A stretch of 64,000 nucleotides of DNA from Saprospiraceae bacterium (lineage in GTDB: Bacteria; Bacteroidota; Bacteroidia; Chitinophagales; Saprospiraceae): positions 472,501 to 536,500 of the forward strand of contig JADJWV010000002.1 of NCBI GenBank assembly GCA_016716185.1, in the 5' to 3' direction. Positions 63,923 through 64,000 of this stretch are shown here, in pieces. How positions within the stretch are numbered: the stretch's first letter is position 1; each line of letters begins with the position of its first letter. Below the pieces are notes generated by a model. That model made no database searches, was not told the origin of the DNA, and was given only the letters and a program-made list of their open reading frames with translations. Both the position numbers and the translations under genes were made by a program.

Positions 63923-64000
63923 GGAAAATTTAAACTGCATGATGTTAAATCTGAAACCGCGAATGACTTTTTTGTAATTTTAGATTTAAATAGAATAGGC

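Overview
The window is a 64-kb piece of a Bacteroidota chromosome, most likely Saprospiraceae or a relative. This rests on gene content: five proteins ending in a type A T9SS sorting domain, one 1844-residue protein with a type B (gliding-motility-associated) domain, PorP/SprF and PorE-like proteins, a T9SS plug protein, OstA-like, BatE-like, DUF4293 and DUF2279 proteins, TAnnTTTG-type promoters and few visible Shine-Dalgarno sequences. The genus is inference.

Layout. 1-1838: 3' part of a 23S rRNA gene, 5S rRNA and a terminator. 1952-3618: an IS copy with a frameshifted transposase. 3786-10258: T9SS-sorted esterase, AlkB-like membrane hydroxylase, GT9 glycosyltransferase, adenosylhomocysteinase, a repeat cluster, a DUF2279 protein. 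10304-20642: an accessory block of secreted proteins (FG-GAP, BNR/Asp-box and uncharacterised), most with a T9SS signal. 20671-30137: fumarylacetoacetase, MetF, a carboxypeptidase-regulatory-like protein, PhoD-like phosphatase, ParE, a small exported protein coupled to a bacilliredoxin, and the T9SS plug protein. 30241-33102: TolC plus HlyD-type adaptor. 33572-43026: GH3 enzyme, lytic transglycosylase, AtpDC, a DUF5691-like protein, a divergent EF-G, and L21/L27. 43057-51693: BatE-like, OstA-like and FAD oxidoreductase genes on the minus strand, divergent from DUF4293, DUF2064, PorP/SprF, PorE-like and DUF1573 genes. 52311-54770: a divergent PAP2/haloperoxidase lipoprotein, CvpA and a tiny coupled ORF. 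54926-56593: a second, intact IS copy in the same orientation. 56673-63894: Obg, adenylate kinase and the giant T9SS type B protein.

How the parts relate. Secretion machinery (plug, PorP/SprF, PorE-like) and at least six T9SS cargo proteins lie in one window. AhcY and MetF both serve the methionine/SAM cycle. AtpDC, ParE, L21/L27, Obg and Adk are housekeeping.

The unusual material is mostly non-coding. (1) A family of about ten dispersed near-palindromes with consensus CTAACRAAYRTTYGTTAG; one is split by the intact IS. (2) A 73-bp repeat carrying CTCAGGGTAAACCCTGA upstream of secreted-protein genes, with a third core copy in the same orientation upstream of the PAP2 lipoprotein. (3) Arrays of 7-8 bp units, mostly between convergent genes. 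(4) A REPIN-like paired hairpin. (5) A C8 tract that puts a secreted-protein gene out of frame with its upstream ATGs. I saw no CRISPR array, tRNA gene, prophage or recognisable defence system.
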